From Actinobacteria bacterium UBA2272 (lineage in GTDB: Bacteria; Actinomycetota; Coriobacteriia; Anaerosomatales; Anaerosomataceae), in assembly GCA_002347725.1 (NCBI GenBank), contig DDXA01000003.1, positions 372,001 through 436,000 on the forward strand: 64,000 nucleotides of DNA, written 5' to 3'. The notes under the pieces are model-generated. The model had not been told where the DNA came from. It worked only from the letters and a program-made list of their open reading frames with translations, and did not search any database. Both the position numbers and the translations under genes were made by a program. Positions 61,741 through 64,000 of this stretch are shown here, piece by piece. Numbering within the stretch: position 1 is the first letter of the stretch; each line of letters begins with the position of its first letter.

Positions 61741-62187
61741 CTAGGCACCCCCGCTCAGGAAGACCATCCTGAATCGCCCGATCTGAAGCGTGTCACCGTT
61801 GCGCAGGACCGCCGCATCGACAAGAACGTCATTGACGTAGGTGCCGTTGAGAGACCCGGCGTCCTCGACCGTCACCACGGCGCCGACGACCAGCAGGCGC
61901 GCGTGCCGGCGAGAAACGGTCACGTCGTTGAGAAAGATGTCGCTATCCGGATCTCGGCCGATCGTGAGTTCCGGCTGCTCGAGATGGAAGCGCTCCCCCA
62001 CCTCGGCACCCTTGCCCACCACAAGTACCGGCACCTCCGAGGTCACGACCTCGACCGTGTCTGGCAGACCCTCCGGCACGGAGACGACGTCGAACGCCGC
62101 CGTGGTCCCTTCAAGCGTCGCGCCGCACTCGGGACATGCAGTCGCATCCGGTGCGATCGGGCTCTCGCACGAAGGACAGACGTCCAT
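61741..62187 (-). CDS. FHA domain protein with N-terminal zinc ribbon (GarA-like)
   Basis: This 148-residue protein starts with a zinc ribbon (CPSC ... CPEC, residues 4-21) and ends in an FHA domain with IGRDPDSDIFLND, VSRRHARL and SLNGTYVN. FHA domains bind phosphothreonine. GarA of mycobacteria has the same FHA and the same MerR neighbour, but an N-terminal ETTS phospho-site instead of a zinc ribbon. ATG 62187 is preferred as AGGAG lies 9 bases upstream; the ATG three codons earlier abuts it. Confidence 0.85.
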   Translation of the reverse strand: MDVCPSCESPIAPDATACPECGATLEGTTAAFDVVSVPEGLPDTVEVVTSEVPVLVVGKGAEVGERFHLEQPELTIGRDPDSDIFLNDVTVSRRHARLLVVGAVVTVEDAGSLNGTYVNDVLVDAAVLRNGDTLQIGRFRMVFLSGGA

Positions 62188-62222
62188 TCTCACCATCTCC
62201 TGCCGAAAGACGCTCGGTCTTC

Positions 62223-62483
62223 CTAGTCGAGGAAACCGAACTCGCGCGTCTTGAAGGACTGGGCGATCTGCTCCTCGAGCGCAGCGAAGACCTCTGGGCT
62301 CTCGAGCACCTTGGCCAGTCGCTCTTCGCTGAGCCGGTTCTTGACGTACGGGTCGGTCAGCGCATCGCTGAGCTTCCGCCCGTTGTGCACCTCACGAATC
62401 ACATACTCGACGACCCGCTCCTCGACCGCATCGATCGCGATCTCATCGAGGAACTCCTTGATCTTGTCAGCAATGCCCGGCAC
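62223..62483 (-). CDS. Small conserved-looking hypothetical protein, 86 residues
   Basis: I do not recognise this 86-residue, mostly helical, acidic protein (GIADKIKEFLDEIAIDAVEE near the start). It ends in KTREFGFLD. The GTG start has AAGGAGG 5 bases upstream, which strongly supports translation. It lies between the RsiG-like gene and the FHA gene and is probably co-transcribed with both. Confidence 0.72.
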   Translation of the reverse strand: MPGIADKIKEFLDEIAIDAVEERVVEYVIREVHNGRKLSDALTDPYVKNRLSEERLAKVLESPEVFAALEEQIAQSFKTREFGFLD

Positions 62484-62529
62484 ACGTGCCTCCTTGTCGG
62501 TACCACCGCGCGCAACAACCGCGCAGCTG

Positions 62530-62838
62530 TCACTCTTCCCAGTCGTCATCGTCCGCAGTCACATCGAAGCGCGAAACGCCATGCAGGTCGTTGGCGAGAA
62601 TCTCGATGAGCCGCTCGATGTCGCCACCAGTGACGACACCCTTCCCGGCCTCCCGGTCCTCCTTGAGACGACGAACCAACTCCGCCCGCAGGATATCGAT
62701 CTTGCCATGAAGGACCCTGCGGCGGTAGCTGACCTTCTGCTCCTCGGCATACAGCTCATCAAGCAGACTCCGGAGCTCTTCGACCGAGCGTTCCTGCAGG
62801 TTCAGCAGACCGTCCTCCGACGCATGCTTGTCGGTCAC
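62530..62838 (-). CDS. RsiG-like c-di-GMP-responsive anti-sigma factor candidate
   Basis: This 102-residue helical protein carries the RsiG signature E-x3-S-x2-R-x3-Q-x3-D as E33, S37, R40, H44 and D48 (EQKVSYRRRVLHGKID), with His in place of Gln. Streptomyces RsiG uses this motif, on two helices, to bind c-di-GMP and hold the sigma factor WhiG. Only one motif copy is visible here, as in the homodimeric Rubrobacter protein. GTG 62838 has GGAGGGG 5 bases upstream. No sigma factor gene is adjacent. Confidence 0.72.
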   Translation of the reverse strand: MTDKHASEDGLLNLQERSVEELRSLLDELYAEEQKVSYRRRVLHGKIDILRAELVRRLKEDREAGKGVVTGGDIERLIEILANDLHGVSRFDVTADDDDWEE

Positions 62839-62887
62839 CACGACCCCTCCGCTCGAGTCAACAAAACGGCTCCTCCAACGTGGCCTC

Positions 62888-62896
62888 ATTGTATCA
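62888..62896 (-). promoter_or_regulatory. Extended -10 candidate for the RsiG-like gene
   Basis: Minus strand TGA-TACAAT, identical to the element before the NlpC/P60 gene; 50 bases before the start. Confidence 0.5.
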
Positions 62897-62981
62897 GACG
62901 AGGGTGACACCGGTGGCTGTACCTCCACTCGACGTCGACCGAATCACACCCCTGTCACCCGGACCCCTCATCAGCTCCGTT

Positions 62982-63755
62982 TCAGTGGTCTGAAAGCGCG
63001 AGATCCGCGACCGCCTCGCCCGTCGCTCGCTCTTCGTCCGAAGACAGGTCACCCGCCTCCAGGCGTATCCTGAACACCCGCTCGAAGCCCGCCACGACCG
63101 CGGCTTCGAGCACACCGTCTGCGGGGCGGCTCTCGCACGCATCGACGATCGTACGGGTCGTCTTCGCGAGCGCGGTTCGGGCATCGTGATCGAGACGGAA
63201 GACCGCAGCTTCGCGCCCGATATCGCGCGTGATCGTGAATGATCCGTGCTGCAGGCAGGAGTCGTGACTCCACACCTGCGCGCTTCCCGAGAGCTTCGCC
63301 GCGCCGAGTGAGAGGTCGGCCGGTGTCGCGTGCAGGTAGCACGCCCCCGAGCCGCGCGGACCGCGCGGGCGGGCGGTGAGCTCAGCGGCGATCCCGAGTT
63401 CCCGGTACGCCTCTGCCAGCGCTTCACACAGCACACCGTAGCTGCCGCGGACCCCGCGCGGGAGCCCATCGCGCACGCCGGCCACCACCGAGTAGGTCAG
63501 CTCATCGTCGTGCAGCACGCCACGTCCGCCGGTCGGGCGCCGGCACACGCCGATGCCGTGCTCGCGGCAGTACGCGAGATCGACGTCCCCGACATCCTGG
63601 AACCGGCCCAGCGAGACCGTCGGCAGGCTCCAGCGATAGAGACGCAGCGTCGGTGGCCCGCTTCCCGATTCGTGTGCCGAGAGGATCGCCCGGTCGACCG
63701 CCATATTGCGTGCGCCCCCGGAGGGGCCGTCGACTATGAGACGCCAGCTGTCCAT
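62982..63755 (-). CDS. Octanoyltransferase / lipoate-protein ligase family (LipM-like)
   Basis: This 257-residue cofactor transferase resembles LipM: RRPTGGRGVLHDDELTYSV near residues 72-90, the candidate catalytic Cys139 in GSGACYLH and Lys154 in AKLSGSAQ. LipM moves octanoate from acyl-carrier protein to GcvH. The gene follows the glycine dehydrogenase gene by 8 bases, which supports a role in lipoylating the glycine cleavage system. LplA-type ligase is an alternative. Confidence 0.85.
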   Translation of the reverse strand: MDSWRLIVDGPSGGARNMAVDRAILSAHESGSGPPTLRLYRWSLPTVSLGRFQDVGDVDLAYCREHGIGVCRRPTGGRGVLHDDELTYSVVAGVRDGLPRGVRGSYGVLCEALAEAYRELGIAAELTARPRGPRGSGACYLHATPADLSLGAAKLSGSAQVWSHDSCLQHGSFTITRDIGREAAVFRLDHDARTALAKTTRTIVDACESRPADGVLEAAVVAGFERVFRIRLEAGDLSSDEERATGEAVADLALSDH

Positions 63756-63763
63756 GACCTGGC

Positions 63764-64000
63764 CTAGCCCGGCCCACCCTTCGGCGGCACCCAGGCCAGA
63801 TCCGGCCGCTTGACGGCAGCCGCCTCGTCGAGCCGCCTCACGGGCGTCGAGTACGGCGCACCCTGCAGCAATCCGGGGTCTTCGGCGGCCTCGGCCGCGA
63901 TCGTGCGCAGCACCCCGGCGAAACGGTCGAGCGTCTCCTTGCTCTCGGTCTCGGTCGGCTCGATCATGAGAGCCTCATCCACGATCAGCGGGAAGTAGAT
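63764..64000 (-). CDS. gcvPB: Glycine dehydrogenase (decarboxylating) subunit 2, C-terminal end
   Basis: The window edge cuts this gene; only the last 78 residues are seen. The C-terminal IYFPLIVDEALMIEPTETES and LDRFAGVLRTI are diagnostic of P-protein subunit 2, a PLP enzyme that decarboxylates glycine. The two-subunit form is typical of Gram-positive and anaerobic bacteria. Confidence 0.88.
   Translation of the reverse strand: MYFPLIVDEALMIEPTETESKETLDRFAGVLRTIAAEAAEDPGLLQGAPYSTPVRRLDEAAAVKRPDLAWVPPKGGPG

Noticed and set aside
1..64000. CRISPR arrays, insertion sequences, prophage genes, tRNA and rRNA genes
   Set aside because: I saw no evenly spaced repeats, no transposase or integrase motifs, no phage structural genes and no tRNA cloverleaf or rRNA sequence on either strand.

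Overview
The window is chromosomal DNA from a high-GC, Gram-positive-type bacterium, most likely a deep-branching anaerobic actinobacterium (a Coriobacteriia/OPB41-like lineage; this placement is inferred). The evidence is the gene order recA-recX-rny-miaB-miaA-dapF-hflX-lexA-LysM-nrdR, which resembles the order in Actinobacteria; Gram-positive SOS boxes (CGAAC-N4-GTTCG); a GarA-like FHA gene beside a MerR regulator; and an RsiG-like protein. DapL, IorAB and PaaK point to anaerobic amino-acid metabolism. Almost every base is coding, with strongly GC-biased third positions. I saw no transposase, prophage, CRISPR array, tRNA or rRNA.

Layout. 1-3.7 kb: ribF, rpsO, pnp. 3.8-8.5 kb: an OsmU/YehZYXW-type osmoprotectant ABC importer plus a DUF169 gene. 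8.5-10.5 kb (minus): a CocE/S15 hydrolase. 10.6-25 kb (plus): M16 protease, dapB, aspartokinase, dapA, RNase J, uppP, ftsK, a RodZ-like gene, yajQ, rimO, pgsA, cinA, thpR. 24.8-28.6 kb: SOS-controlled recA-recX, a candidate structured RNA with its own promoter, and RNase Y. 28.6-38.2 kb: a GHKL ATPase, spoVS, a PHP phosphoesterase, miaB, a LigB-AMMECR1 fusion, miaA, dapF, dapL and hflX. 38.1-40.7 kb: lexA (minus) divergent from a LysM membrane protein, then nrdR, a mini-redoxin and dut. 40.9-45.3 kb: two NCS2 nucleobase permeases and a membrane GT2 glycosyltransferase. 45.5-56.9 kb (minus): one long gene string iorA-iorB-ACT-SBP-SBP-livH-livM-livG-livF-paaK followed by three small unknown or poorly known genes. 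57-59.4 kb: divergent cell-wall genes (NlpC/P60 and RlpA-like). 59.4-62.9 kb (minus): an RsiG-like gene, a small unknown, FHA, MerR, a nuclease-fold protein, hpt and apt. 63-64 kb (minus): LipM-like octanoyltransferase and the C-terminal end of gcvPB, cut by the window edge.

How the genes fit together. The lysine/peptidoglycan precursor genes (aspartokinase, dapB, dapA, dapL, dapF) outline the DapL shortcut to meso-diaminopimelate; asd is not present. RNA decay enzymes (PNPase, RNase J, RNase Y) and tRNA/ribosome modification enzymes (MiaA, MiaB, RimO) are interspersed. The liv/ior/paaK string looks like an import-and-oxidation module for branched or aromatic amino acids: uptake, oxidation of 2-oxoacids to acyl-CoA, and CoA activation of an aryl acid.

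The most interesting regulatory finds are: (i) the lexA/LysM divergent region with three SOS boxes and recognisable promoters in both directions; (ii) a good NrdR box inside the nrdR promoter; (iii) a roughly 170-nt RNA candidate between recX and rny whose predicted 5' end begins the closing helix; and (iv) a small RsiG-like protein carrying the c-di-GMP signature with one substitution (His for Gln).
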